Source of the DNA: Bifidobacterium mizhiense
GTDB taxonomy: Bacteria > Actinomycetota > Actinomycetes > Actinomycetales > Bifidobacteriaceae
DNA: 64,000 nucleotides
NCBI RefSeq assembly: GCF_020884755.1
Contig: NZ_BPWE01000001.1
Span: 62,001 to 126,000 of the forward strand
Direction of reading: 5' to 3'
Below the pieces are notes generated by a model, which saw only the letters and a program-made list of their open reading frames with translations, was not told the origin of the DNA and searched no databases. This document shows, piece after piece, positions 16,705 to 25,005 of this stretch (its first letter is position 1; each line of letters starts with the position of its first letter). A program made the position numbers and the translations under genes.

Positions 16705-17528
16705 CCACACCAGTCTTCGACCCCCATTGGACCGAGATCCTCGCCGCCCCCTTCATGCGCAACGCCATGGTGGCCGGCCTGTGCATCGCCGTGGCTGCCG
16801 GAGCCATGGGCTACTTCACCATTGCCAGACACTCCACCTTCGCCGCCCACGCCCTGGCCCACATCGGTCTGCCCGGTGCCACAGGGGCCGTCCTGCTGGG
16901 GCTGCCGGTCTCTGCCGGCATGGGCCTATTCGCCCTGGGCGGGGCGCTGGTCATCGGAGCCCTGGGCAAACGGGCCTCCCAAAGGGAGATCGCCACGGGT
17001 ACGGTCCTGGCCTTCGCCACCGGTCTGGGACTCTTCTTCGCCAGGATGTCCAGCTCGGCCTCCCAGCAGATGCAGGCCATCCTCTTCGGATCCATCCTGA
17101 CCATCACCCGAGGCCAGGTCGTCGGCTTCATAGTCTTTGATGTAATCCTGCTGATCCTGCTGGCCCTGATCTACCGGCCCCTGCTCTTCAGTTCCCTGGA
17201 TGAGCAGGTGGCCCAGGCCCGCGGCGTGCCCATCGGGCTGATGAACCTGACTTTCATGGCCATCATGGCCGGCGTCATCACCATCGCCGTACCTGCAGTG
17301 GGGACCCTGCTCATCTTCGCCCTGGTCGTCACCCCGGCGGCCACGGCCAACATCCTGGTGGCCTCTCCCCTACGGGCCATGCTTCTGTCAGGATTGATCT
17401 GCCTGGCTTCCATCTGGGGAGGCCTGGTGATCTCGGCCATGGTGCCGGCCCCTCCCAGCTTCGTCATCGTGACCCTGTCCACCTTCTTCTGGGCTCTGGC
17501 CAAGGGATGGGCGGCTCTGCGCGCCTGA
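16701..17528 (+). CDS. ABC-3 family metal transporter permease
   Basis: A 275-residue permease with about eight transmembrane segments in the order typical of ZnuB/MntC proteins. HSTFAAHALAHIGLPG at about residues 43-58 and VVTPAATANILV near residue 210 are family marks. It is the membrane partner of the ATPase at 15829-16704, overlapping it by ATGA. It ends six bases before the convergent ispF stop. Metal specificity cannot be read from the sequence; the operator suggests zinc or a related divalent ion. Confidence 0.9.
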   Translation: MTTPVFDPHWTEILAAPFMRNAMVAGLCIAVAAGAMGYFTIARHSTFAAHALAHIGLPGATGAVLLGLPVSAGMGLFALGGALVIGALGKRASQREIATGTVLAFATGLGLFFARMSSSASQQMQAILFGSILTITRGQVVGFIVFDVILLILLALIYRPLLFSSLDEQVAQARGVPIGLMNLTFMAIMAGVITIAVPAVGTLLIFALVVTPAATANILVASPLRAMLLSGLICLASIWGGLVISAMVPAPPSFVIVTLSTFFWALAKGWAALRA

Positions 17529-17534
17529 TGCCGT

Positions 17535-18014
17535 TCAGTCCACCAGGGCGGTGGCCATGACGGCGATGCCCTCATCGTGGCCGGTAAAGCCCATGCCATC
17601 AGTGGTGGTGGCGGTCAGTTTAACCGGAGCCCCGACAGCCTGACTCATGGCCTGCTGGGCCAGGTGACGACGGGAGGAGATTCTGGGGCGCTGGCCGACG
17701 ATGACCAGGGAGGCGTTGAGCAGCCTGCGACCGTGCCCATGTAGACAGTCCATGGTCTTCTCCAGCATGGCCGCGCCGTGCATGCCCGCTCCAAGAGCCT
17801 GTGATCCCAGGCCGAACAAGGTGCCGATATCGCCCAGGTCGGCGGCTGACAGGATGGCATCGATCAGGGCATGGGCGGCTGCATCGCCGTCAGAATCGCC
17901 CAGCAGGCCGGGGGTTCCGTCATCCCAGGACAGGCAGGCCAACCAGAGGGGACGCTCACCGGTCGGGTCGAAGCGATGGGCGTCAAAGCCCAGTCCAATG
18001 TTTGGATGGCCCAT
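17535..18014 (-). CDS. ispF: 2-C-methyl-D-erythritol 2,4-cyclodiphosphate synthase
   Basis: A 159-residue IspF, an enzyme of the MEP isoprenoid pathway. The zinc ligands lie in GFDAHRF (D10 and H12), and the conserved LLGDSDGDAAAHALIDAIL contains the third ligand. Length and motifs are full family standard. It follows carD by 14 bases on the same strand; carD-ispF pairing is common in actinobacteria (there often with ispD, which is not seen here). Confidence 0.95.
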   Translation of the reverse strand: MGHPNIGLGFDAHRFDPTGERPLWLACLSWDDGTPGLLGDSDGDAAAHALIDAILSAADLGDIGTLFGLGSQALGAGMHGAAMLEKTMDCLHGHGRRLLNASLVIVGQRPRISSRRHLAQQAMSQAVGAPVKLTATTTDGMGFTGHDEGIAVMATALVD

Positions 18015-18028
18015 GACCGAATCCGGAC

Positions 18029-18649
18029 TCAGCGCTTGGCCTTGGTCTTCCCCTTGCCCTTGGTCTTGGCAGCCTCCTGGGCCACCCGTGCCAGGGTCTT
18101 GGAGGCCGGCTCCTTGGGGGACTTGGTATGGTGCTTGTCGTCACCGGGCATGGGCTCCGCATAACCCAGGTTGACGTCCAGCAGGCGCTGGGCCTCGTCC
18201 TCGTCCAGCTTCTCGGACAGGGCGATCTCGGAGGTCAGGATCTTGCGGGCCTTGATCAGCATCCGCTTCTCGCCCGCCGACAGCCCGTGCTCGTCCACGT
18301 CGCGCTGGGAGAGGTCGCGCACCACCTCGGCGATCTTGTTGACCTCGCCGGTGGCGATCTTCTCCACGTTCAGCTTGTAGCGACGGGACCAGTTCATCTC
18401 CTTCTCCTCGACCACCGGGGTGCGCAGGATCTCGAAGACCTTGGCCACCGCCTTGGCGTCGACGATGTCTCTGACGCCCACCTTGGCCGCGTTCTCCACG
18501 GGGACGTTGATGACCAGTCCGTCCGAGGAGAGCACAGACAGCTGCAGGTACTTGCGGGTGACGCCCTTGACGGTCCGTTCGGTGATGGCGTCCACCCTGG
18601 CGGCCCCATGACGCGGATAGACGACCATGTCACCGACCTTGTAACCCAT
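18029..18649 (-). CDS. carD: CarD-type RNA polymerase-binding regulator
   Basis: A 206-residue CarD protein. The N-terminal Tudor-like RNA-polymerase-binding domain begins GYKVGDMVVYPRHGAARV, and the helical DNA-interacting domain includes MNWSRRYKLNVEKIATGEV. The C-terminal tail is unusually Lys/Ala-rich (about 40 residues), longer than in mycobacterial CarD. CarD stabilises open promoter complexes, especially at rRNA promoters. The ATG at 18649 has GGAGG five bases upstream; a longer frame without ribosome site was discarded. Followed by ispF. Confidence 0.93.
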   Translation of the reverse strand: MGYKVGDMVVYPRHGAARVDAITERTVKGVTRKYLQLSVLSSDGLVINVPVENAAKVGVRDIVDAKAVAKVFEILRTPVVEEKEMNWSRRYKLNVEKIATGEVNKIAEVVRDLSQRDVDEHGLSAGEKRMLIKARKILTSEIALSEKLDEDEAQRLLDVNLGYAEPMPGDDKHHTKSPKEPASKTLARVAQEAAKTKGKGKTKAKR

Positions 18650-18873
18650 ATGCCCTCCAGAACGAGTCGAGAAAATACCATATAATAATGCCATTGCGTA
18701 TGGACTTGCTGACGGGCGCCTGGGGACGACGCGATTCTCCGCGAGCACACTTCCCCTGGAGGCTCTGAAGACTATTCTGGAAGAAACGACGGTGGTGGAA
18801 CGAATGCCGACAAGGCTCCACCCCGCATGACGAGCATCGTTTTGCGGATCAGTGATCGAAAACAGAGGTAGGC

Positions 18874-19611
18874 ATGATCAGAAACACAAGCCGCTACACT
18901 ACACCCAGCACCATCCTGGTGGTTGAGGATGAACCCACCCTGGCCACTGCCATAGCCCAGCGCATCACCGCCGAAGGGTGGACGGCCCGGGTGGCCTCGG
19001 ACGGTGCCAGCGCCGTGCAGGCCGCCTCCCAGATCAAGCCCGACCTGGTCATCATGGACATCATGCTGCCCGTCATGGACGGACTGGAGGCCACCAAGCG
19101 GATCGTGGCCGAGCGGCCGGTGCCGGTGCTGATTCTGACCGCCCGGGACGACGAGGCCGACAAGGTGACCGGACTGGGCGCCGGAGCCGACGACTACATG
19201 ACCAAGCCCTTCTCCATGCGCGAGCTGATCGCCCGCTGCAAGGCCCTCCTGCGCCGGGTGGAGCGGGCCAAGGTCATCGCCAAGAACTCCGAGAACGAGA
19301 AGGTGTTGGACTTCGGATCCCTGGTCATCGACCCGGCCCAGCGCATCGTGACCCTGCGCGGGAAGCAGATCCACCTGACCCCCACCGAATTCGACCTGCT
19401 GGCCACGCTGGCCCGTCGGCCCAAGTCCGTGCTCACCCGCGAGAAGCTGCTGGAGGAGGTCTGGGACTGGGTGGATGCCTCGGGCACCAGGACGGTGGAC
19501 TCCCACGTCAAGGCCCTGCGGCACAAGCTGGGCTCGCAGATGATTCGCACCGTGCATGGCGTGGGCTACGCCTTCGAACCGCCCGAGGATCAGGAACAGG
19601 ACCAGCGGTAG
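18874..19611 (+). CDS. OmpR/PhoB-family response regulator
   Basis: A 245-residue two-component regulator. The receiver domain spans residues 13-125 (acidic pair E18-D19, phosphoacceptor D62 in VIMDIMLPVMDG, K111 in MTKPF). A winged-helix DNA-binding domain covers about residues 145-238 (HLTPTEFDLLATLARRP, then HVKALRHKL and VHGVGYAF). The sensor kinase gene starts nine bases downstream, so the two form an operon. The signal and targets are unknown. Confidence 0.93.
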   Translation: MIRNTSRYTTPSTILVVEDEPTLATAIAQRITAEGWTARVASDGASAVQAASQIKPDLVIMDIMLPVMDGLEATKRIVAERPVPVLILTARDDEADKVTGLGAGADDYMTKPFSMRELIARCKALLRRVERAKVIAKNSENEKVLDFGSLVIDPAQRIVTLRGKQIHLTPTEFDLLATLARRPKSVLTREKLLEEVWDWVDASGTRTVDSHVKALRHKLGSQMIRTVHGVGYAFEPPEDQEQDQR

Positions 19612-19620
19612 CAGCCGCGG

Positions 19621-20760
19621 ATGCACGCCATGAGCAAGGACGGCAAAAGCCGGCGCAAGGGGCCCGGTCTAAGTGCGCGTGTGGATCGCGAACGGCCCAT
19701 TGGATCCTTCGCCTCATTGAAGGTGGAGCTGAGCGTCCTGATCATCATCTCCACAGCCATCGCCTTCGTCATGGCCTGGTTCCTGCTGAAGATGGGCTGG
19801 AGCGGCTGGATCGCCATGCCGCTGACCCTGGTGGTGGCCCTGGGGATCACCTACTTCTTTTCCCGAGGGCTCACCGCTCCCCTGCGGCAGATGCGGGATG
19901 CGGCCGAGGCCATGGCCGACGGGGACTATACGGTCCGGGTCCACGCCACCACAACCAGCCACGACGAGGTGGGGCTCCTGGCCCAGTCCTTCAACGAGAT
20001 GGCCGAGGAACTCCAGCACGCCGACCAGATGCGCCGGGACATGGTGGCCAATGTCAGCCACGAGCTGCGCACCCCCGTCTCGGCCCTGCAGGCCATGGTG
20101 GAGAACATGGCGGACGGGGTGACCGAGCCCACGCCAGCCAACCTGGAGGGGATCCTGGAGCAGACCCATCGCCTGTCCGACCTGATCGCCTTCCTGCTGG
20201 ATCTGTCGAGGATGGAGGCCGGGGCTGCCAGCCTGCAGATCGAGGACTTCGACTTCGGGGACTTCATTGACGAGACCCTCCAGCCCCTGGCCATAGCCGA
20301 CGCCGGGCACGCCCACGACATCCAGGTGGATCTGGAGAAGGGCCTGAGGATGGAGGGCGACCAGGACCGGCTGCGTCAGCTTTTCACCAACGTCATCAGC
20401 AACGCCCTGAAGCACTCGGCCGACGGCACCACGGTGCTGATCCAGGCCCACGAGGACCGGCAGCAGGAGACCATTGTCACCAACGTGGTCAACTTCGGCT
20501 CGCAGATACCCCCCGAGGCCCGCACCGACATCTTCCGGCGCTTCGTCAAGGGCAAGGCCGGCCCGGGCACGGAGTCGGGCGGCACCGGGCTGGGGCTGTC
20601 CATCGCCCGCTGGGCAGCCCAGTTGCATGGAGGCCAGGTGCAGGTGGTGGACGACCCGCGCGGAGCCGACTTCGAGATCACCCTGCCCAGATATCACCGC
20701 GACCCCGATGAGGACGAGGGGGACGGAGACCACTCTGACGGGTCCGACGCGCCGCATTGA
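19621..20760 (+). CDS. sensor histidine kinase with minimal sensor region
   Basis: A 379-residue kinase paired with the regulator upstream. Two transmembrane segments (about residues 36-57 and 62-81) are separated by only about four residues, leaving no extracytoplasmic sensor domain. A HAMP domain (82-134), the HisKA domain with H147 in NVSHELRTP, and the ATPase domain with the N box (LFTNVISNALKHS) and G box (GGTGLGLSIA) follow. Such layouts are typical of intramembrane-sensing kinases that take their signal from another membrane protein. The acidic C-terminal tail is low complexity. An inner ATG at 19630 is an alternative start. The stop codon overlaps the -35 of umuDC. Confidence 0.92.
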   Translation: MHAMSKDGKSRRKGPGLSARVDRERPIGSFASLKVELSVLIIISTAIAFVMAWFLLKMGWSGWIAMPLTLVVALGITYFFSRGLTAPLRQMRDAAEAMADGDYTVRVHATTTSHDEVGLLAQSFNEMAEELQHADQMRRDMVANVSHELRTPVSALQAMVENMADGVTEPTPANLEGILEQTHRLSDLIAFLLDLSRMEAGAASLQIEDFDFGDFIDETLQPLAIADAGHAHDIQVDLEKGLRMEGDQDRLRQLFTNVISNALKHSADGTTVLIQAHEDRQQETIVTNVVNFGSQIPPEARTDIFRRFVKGKAGPGTESGGTGLGLSIARWAAQLHGGQVQVVDDPRGADFEITLPRYHRDPDEDEGDGDHSDGSDAPH

Positions 20761-20786
20761 CGGGGAGGCGCACTTCGGCTCATAAT
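20757..20786 (+). promoter_or_regulatory. putative promoter of umuDC
   Basis: TTGACG (20757-20762) and CATAAT (20781-20786) separated by 18 bases. The LexA box begins six bases after the -10, covering the expected transcription start. Confidence 0.6.
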
Positions 20787-20791
20787 GAAAT

Positions 20792-20805
20792 CGAACATTT
20801 GTTCG
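20792..20805. promoter_or_regulatory. SOS (LexA) box for umuDC
   Basis: CGAACATTTGTTCG, a perfect palindromic match to CGAAC-N4-GTTCG and identical to the uvrB box at 12425-12438. It lies 26 bases before the umuD ATG. Confidence 0.85.
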
Positions 20806-20830
20806 AATGCCATCGAGTTCGAGGTGTGCC

Positions 20831-21448
20831 ATGGTCGCTACCATCCATGGGTCGCCGGAGGCGGCCCCTGCTTCCCTGCCGGAGTGCCGGGTCGATGCCC
20901 TGAGTCCCTTCCGAGGGCACCCCAGTCCTGTCCCCCAGGCCTTGGAGGCCGTCCACGCTGGCTTCCCCTCCGTGGCCCAGGACTACTTCAGCGGCGACTT
21001 CAGCTTCGATCAGAACGTCATCGTCCACCCCGATGCCACCTTCATCATCCATGTGGCCGGCGATTCCATGACCGGAGCCGGCATCTTCGATGGAGACCTG
21101 TTGGTGGTCGACCGGTCCCTGGAGCCGCGCGAGGGGGACATCGTCATCGCCATCCTGGACGACGAGCTGCTGGTCAAGCGGCTGGCCAGGTACAAGGGAC
21201 GGACCATGTTGCGGGCCGAGAACCCCGCCTACCCCGACTTCCTGCCCCAGGAGGGCGAGGAACTGGTCATCTGGGGGGTAGTCATAGGCAACTATCACTG
21301 GCAGCGGGTGGACACCAAGGGCGAACCTCGGAGCGGCTCTCCCCTGCCCCAGGTCACCTATCCCGGGCATACCCCGCACGGTCGCAGGCACACGGGAAGC
21401 CAGGGCCGGAAGCCCGCCTATCCTTCCACGGGCTGGGGGTCGGCATGA
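20831..21448 (+). CDS. umuD: UmuD-like SOS mutagenesis protein (S24 peptidase)
   Basis: A 205-residue self-cleaving LexA/UmuD-family protease. The cleavage site is probably A43-G44 (VHAGFPS), the nucleophile S79 ([11 protein letters not shown]) and the lysine base K116 (LLVKRLAR). After RecA-stimulated cleavage UmuD would activate the UmuC polymerase. It is longer than E. coli UmuD (139 residues), with about 20 extra residues before the cleavage site and a basic, Gly/Pro-rich C-terminal extension of about 40. The ATG at 20831 is preceded by GAGGTG; the earlier in-frame ATG touches the SOS box and has no ribosome site. It overlaps umuC by ATGA. Confidence 0.92.
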   Translation: MVATIHGSPEAAPASLPECRVDALSPFRGHPSPVPQALEAVHAGFPSVAQDYFSGDFSFDQNVIVHPDATFIIHVAGDSMTGAGIFDGDLLVVDRSLEPREGDIVIAILDDELLVKRLARYKGRTMLRAENPAYPDFLPQEGEELVIWGVVIGNYHWQRVDTKGEPRSGSPLPQVTYPGHTPHGRRHTGSQGRKPAYPSTGWGSA

Positions 21449-22797
21449 GTGCGCAGAGACCGGCCCAGCCGGCATCCGGGACCGCTCTGACAGGCCAGGT
21501 AGTCCTGGCTGATGCCAACTCTTTCTTCGCTTCATGTGAGGCCGTCTTTGACCCCTCCCTGGCCGACCGCCCGGTGGTTGTGCTGTCCAACAACGACGGC
21601 TGCGTAGTGGCCCGCAACCGCCCGGCCAAGGCCTTGGGCATCACCAATGGCACACCTTGGTTCACCATTCGCGACAGGGCTCTGCAGGACGGGGTGGTGG
21701 CCCGCAGCTCCAATTATGAGCTCTACGCCAGTCTCTCAAGGCGCATGATGGCCATCATGGCCCATTTCCTGCCCAACCAGGAGATCTACTCCATCGACGA
21801 GTGCTTCATGGACAGCATCTGGAACGACAAGCGCACCGTCCAGATCTGCCGGGAGCTGCGCGCCGCGGTCCTGCGGTGCACCGGCATCCCCGTCAGCGTG
21901 GGCGTGGCGCCTACCAAAACCCTGGCCAAGGTGGCCAACCACTGGGCCAAGGACCATCCCTCGACCGAGGGAATCACCCTCTGGAGCCAGGTGGAGTCCC
22001 AGTATGGCGACCAGGCTCTGGCATCCGTGCCCGTCGACCAGGTCTGGGGAGTGGGCCGACGGCTGACCGGCAGACTCATGGGCATGGGCATCACCACCGC
22101 CCTGGATCTGCGCGATGCCGATCCCTCCCTGATCCGGCATCGGTTCTCCGTCATGCTGCAGCGCACCGTACTGGAATTGAGGGGACGACCCTGCATCGAA
22201 CCCGAGGCGGATGCCGCCAGGGGCGTGCGCACCGATCAGATTCTGTGCTCGCGCATGTTCTCTCACCCCATTGAGGGCTACGCCACCCTGGCCCAGGCCT
22301 TGAGCATCTACGCCCAGAAGGCCTGCCGCCGCCTGCGTCGACAGCACGGCTTATGTGGCAGAGTGCGGGTCTTCTGCTCCACCAGCCCCTATGCGCCCCA
22401 GCAGTTCTGCTCAGCTGGCCGGACCGTCGTCCTGGAGGATCCCAGCGACGACCCGCTGGTCATCGCCGGCGCAGCCAGCCGGGCGCTCAAGGGCCGAGTG
22501 GATCCGCACGCCCGCTGGATCCGGGCCGGAGTGGTTCTGCTGGACCTGACCGACGCCGACCACTTCCACACCTTGGAAGGCCTGGACGCAGCCCGGGACA
22601 CCCATGGTCTGGGGGACGTCCTGGAGGATGCCACCCGTCGTTTCGGCCCTTTCCGCGTGGGCGTGGGCTACGGAGGCATCCGCGGCCAGGGCCGGGGCGA
22701 CGAGGATACGGGGGCCGACTGGGCCATGAACCGGGGCATGCTCTCCCCCCGGGCCACCACCCGCTGGGACGAGATGGCCGTGGCCCAGGCCCGCTAG
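21445..22797 (+). CDS. umuC: Y-family DNA polymerase V subunit UmuC
   Basis: A 450-residue translesion polymerase. The palm motifs are intact: [17 protein letters not shown] (catalytic D23) and YSIDECFMD with the second catalytic Asp-Glu pair. [10 protein letters not shown] and [19 protein letters not shown] are further family signatures, and the little-finger domain fills the C-terminal half. It synthesises past DNA lesions under SOS control with UmuD. It starts inside the umuD stop codon (ATGA) and its end overlaps the convergent comF stop by four bases. Confidence 0.95.
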   Translation: MSAQRPAQPASGTALTGQVVLADANSFFASCEAVFDPSLADRPVVVLSNNDGCVVARNRPAKALGITNGTPWFTIRDRALQDGVVARSSNYELYASLSRRMMAIMAHFLPNQEIYSIDECFMDSIWNDKRTVQICRELRAAVLRCTGIPVSVGVAPTKTLAKVANHWAKDHPSTEGITLWSQVESQYGDQALASVPVDQVWGVGRRLTGRLMGMGITTALDLRDADPSLIRHRFSVMLQRTVLELRGRPCIEPEADAARGVRTDQILCSRMFSHPIEGYATLAQALSIYAQKACRRLRRQHGLCGRVRVFCSTSPYAPQQFCSAGRTVVLEDPSDDPLVIAGAASRALKGRVDPHARWIRAGVVLLDLTDADHFHTLEGLDAARDTHGLGDVLEDATRRFGPFRVGVGYGGIRGQGRGDEDTGADWAMNRGMLSPRATTRWDEMAVAQAR

Positions 22798-23549
22798 AGA
22801 TCCTCATGGCCTGGAGGAACGGCCGCCAGAGCCAGGGCAGCCAGCGGCAGGGCACCTGCAGTCTCCAGGGCTCGAGCACACTGACGGATGGTGGATCCGG
22901 TGGTGATGATGTCGTCCACCACCAGGACAGGATGACCGGCCAGTCGTGAGGGATCCGCAACCGCAATCCGGCCTGCCAGCCGACGCGAACGGTTCCGACG
23001 GCCGCCCGCTTGGACAGACTTGGTTCTCACGGAGTTCATGATCAGGGCCGGTTCCACCTGGGCAGCCAGACCCTGCCGTTGCAGGGCCTGGACCAGAGAC
23101 AGGAGGATCGGCTCCAGATGAACCCTCCCCCGCCTTCGCAGGGAGGCGCGGGAAGAGGGGGCAGGAACCACCAGAATGGCCCTGGCAGACTTGGGCCGAA
23201 GCAGAGGATCGATCAGCCTGGACAGGGCTGGAGCCAGATCGGCCATGACTTGGCCCAGTGGCCTGTCCAAGGGCCGGTTGTCATGGTCCTTCCAGGACAG
23301 AATGATCCGCCTGACAGGTCCACGATATGGAGCGCAGGCCAGCGCCAGACCCAGGGCATAGGCGGGCGCGGGCACCGACAGGGGCCGGAAGAGCAGGGAT
23401 CTGCAGCTGGGACAGAGCAGCAGATCCGGGCGATCACAGCCGGCGCAGGCTCGAGGAGCCAACAGGTCCAAGGCCGAGCCCGCCATGGCCGAGGCGACAG
23501 CACAAGCGGCCTGCCGGAGCCGGCTGGATGCCGATAAAGGATTGTGCAT
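22794..23549 (-). CDS. ComF-family phosphoribosyltransferase-like protein
   Basis: A 251-residue ComF/GntX protein. An N-terminal Cys-rich zinc motif ([15 protein letters not shown]) precedes a phosphoribosyltransferase fold with the PRPP loop [13 protein letters not shown] near the C-terminus. In naturally competent bacteria ComF acts in DNA uptake or processing; in others the role is uncertain. The start is placed at MHNPL (23549); an ATG eight codons further up is possible. It converges on umuC with a four-base overlap. No other competence gene is in the window. Confidence 0.88.
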   Translation of the reverse strand: MHNPLSASSRLRQAACAVASAMAGSALDLLAPRACAGCDRPDLLLCPSCRSLLFRPLSVPAPAYALGLALACAPYRGPVRRIILSWKDHDNRPLDRPLGQVMADLAPALSRLIDPLLRPKSARAILVVPAPSSRASLRRRGRVHLEPILLSLVQALQRQGLAAQVEPALIMNSVRTKSVQAGGRRNRSRRLAGRIAVADPSRLAGHPVLVVDDIITTGSTIRQCARALETAGALPLAALALAAVPPGHEDL

Positions 23550-23655
23550 ATGACCCAGCCAACCCTCGAACAAAGAGGATAGACAAGCAGATCAGGGCCA
23601 TGTGCATGAACAGGCTATCCGTTCACAGGATTGTCTGCGGACAGGTTCAGCAGAT

Positions 23656-24495
23656 TCAGGCCAGATCAGCCTCCATGGCCTGAATCAGGGCCAGGGCATC
23701 GGCAGGATCATGCACACGCAGAGCCATGGCCCCCGCCAGGGCCGCCGGATAGTCGTTGCCGTCAGGATCCATCCGGTCACCCACGAAGGCGATATCGCCG
23801 ACATCCACACCCAGTATCCTAGACAGGGAGGTCACGGCGTAGGCCTTGTCAATACCCTTGGCCGAGATGTCCACGCTGGTGGAGCCGCCGGAACGCACCT
23901 GCAGGTTGGGCAGATCGGCGGCCACGGCCCGGGCCAGGGCATCCTTGCGGCTGTTGTCCGGATCCCAGGCCTCCTTGGCTTGGACAGGGGCCTGCTGACC
24001 CAGAGCGGAGAAGGTTATCTGGCTGCCGCGATCCTCGATGCGCGGCCCCCAGACCTGCTCCTCCCAGTCGCCCAGCTGCTTGGCCCTGCGTTCCAGGCTG
24101 GCCTCGGCGGCCTGCCGGTCCTGGGCGCTCAGGTCGTGGGCATAGACGCACTTCCAGCTTCCATCCTGCCAGCGGTAGTAGCGGGTGCCGCTGGTGGGCA
24201 TCAGATGCAGCTGGTCGAAACGGGTATCGTCGGGCAGAGCATCCAGCACCTGGTCGCGGAACTGGCTGAACCGCCCGCCAGAGACGATGGCCACGGGCCG
24301 AAGCCGGGTCAGGGCGGCGAAATGAACGGCCATGGTCTGGTCCATACGGGTCTTGGACAGCGCCAGAGTATTGTCCAGATCGAAGGCCAGCACTCGTGCC
24401 TGTGCGCAGATGGACCCTATGTCTTGGCTGCCCCACCAGGCCACGTTCATCGCACCGTCCTCCGCCATGATTGCTCCCATCCGCTTGTCGATCAT
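23656..24495 (-). CDS. HAD-superfamily hydrolase, phosphomannomutase-like (type IIB)
   Basis: A 279-residue HAD phosphatase. Motif I is AFDLDNTLALS (about residues 37-47), motif II the serine in AIVSGG, and motif IV GDRMDPDGND. The cap type and the tail resemble the eukaryotic-type phosphomannomutase/HAD-IIB group, which act on sugar phosphates. The substrate is not known. A shorter start at 24450 (MNVAWW) has GGAGG eight bases upstream and may be the true one. It is divergent from the 24549 gene. The location near whiB2 and envelope genes is compatible with mannose metabolism. Confidence 0.85.
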   Translation of the reverse strand: MIDKRMGAIMAEDGAMNVAWWGSQDIGSICAQARVLAFDLDNTLALSKTRMDQTMAVHFAALTRLRPVAIVSGGRFSQFRDQVLDALPDDTRFDQLHLMPTSGTRYYRWQDGSWKCVYAHDLSAQDRQAAEASLERRAKQLGDWEEQVWGPRIEDRGSQITFSALGQQAPVQAKEAWDPDNSRKDALARAVAADLPNLQVRSGGSTSVDISAKGIDKAYAVTSLSRILGVDVGDIAFVGDRMDPDGNDYPAALAGAMALRVHDPADALALIQAMEADLA

Positions 24496-24548
24496 CGCTC
24501 TATGCTACAAGACACCCTGAATCGAAACTGTCACTGAGTTGAGGGGCT

Positions 24549-24995
24549 ATGGTGAGTGTCATGATCAACGATCAGCCGCCTTGGTCCCGCAGCGTCTACC
24601 GGGACAGTCATGGCCGGGGGATTCGTCGGCCTACCTTCGGCACCCGTCTGCCCCGCTATCGCACCAGATGCGGGATCTTCGACGACCTGACCGCGGCACA
24701 GATCCGGCGTCTGGGAGCCGGCTGGCCCCAGCTGGTCAAGCCCGTCCAATTCGCAGTCGAGGACGTGCCGCCCTCCGACCCCACCCCCTGGGAGGACAGG
24801 GCGGACCTCTTCTCACGCAGTTTCCCGGCAGGCCGCGGCATCCCTGCCAGAATCGTCCTTTACCGGCTGCCCATCCAGAGCAAAACCCGGGACCGCACCG
24901 AGCTGGAGTTGATTATCCGCGACGAACTGGTCCTGCAGTTGGCAGACCTTTACGGGCGGGACCCGGAGGAAATCGACCCCATGTGGGGACGCTGA
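24549..24995 (+). CDS. metallopeptidase-family protein with degenerate zinc site
   Basis: A 148-residue protein resembling the small actinobacterial zincin-like family found next to whiB2. The C-terminal region where the family has HExxHxxG reads IRDELVLQLADLYG here, so both zinc-binding histidines are gone. The protein is therefore unlikely to be an active peptidase. The N-terminal part is basic and Pro/Arg-rich (residues 10-45). Assignment rests on layout, size and the DELVLQLADLYGRDPEEID tail. It ends 10 bases before the convergent DUF5719 stop. ATG at 24561 (MINDQ) is an alternative start. Confidence 0.6.
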   Translation: MVSVMINDQPPWSRSVYRDSHGRGIRRPTFGTRLPRYRTRCGIFDDLTAAQIRRLGAGWPQLVKPVQFAVEDVPPSDPTPWEDRADLFSRSFPAGRGIPARIVLYRLPIQSKTRDRTELELIIRDELVLQLADLYGRDPEEIDPMWGR

Positions 24996-25005
24996 CAGCC
25001 GACGT

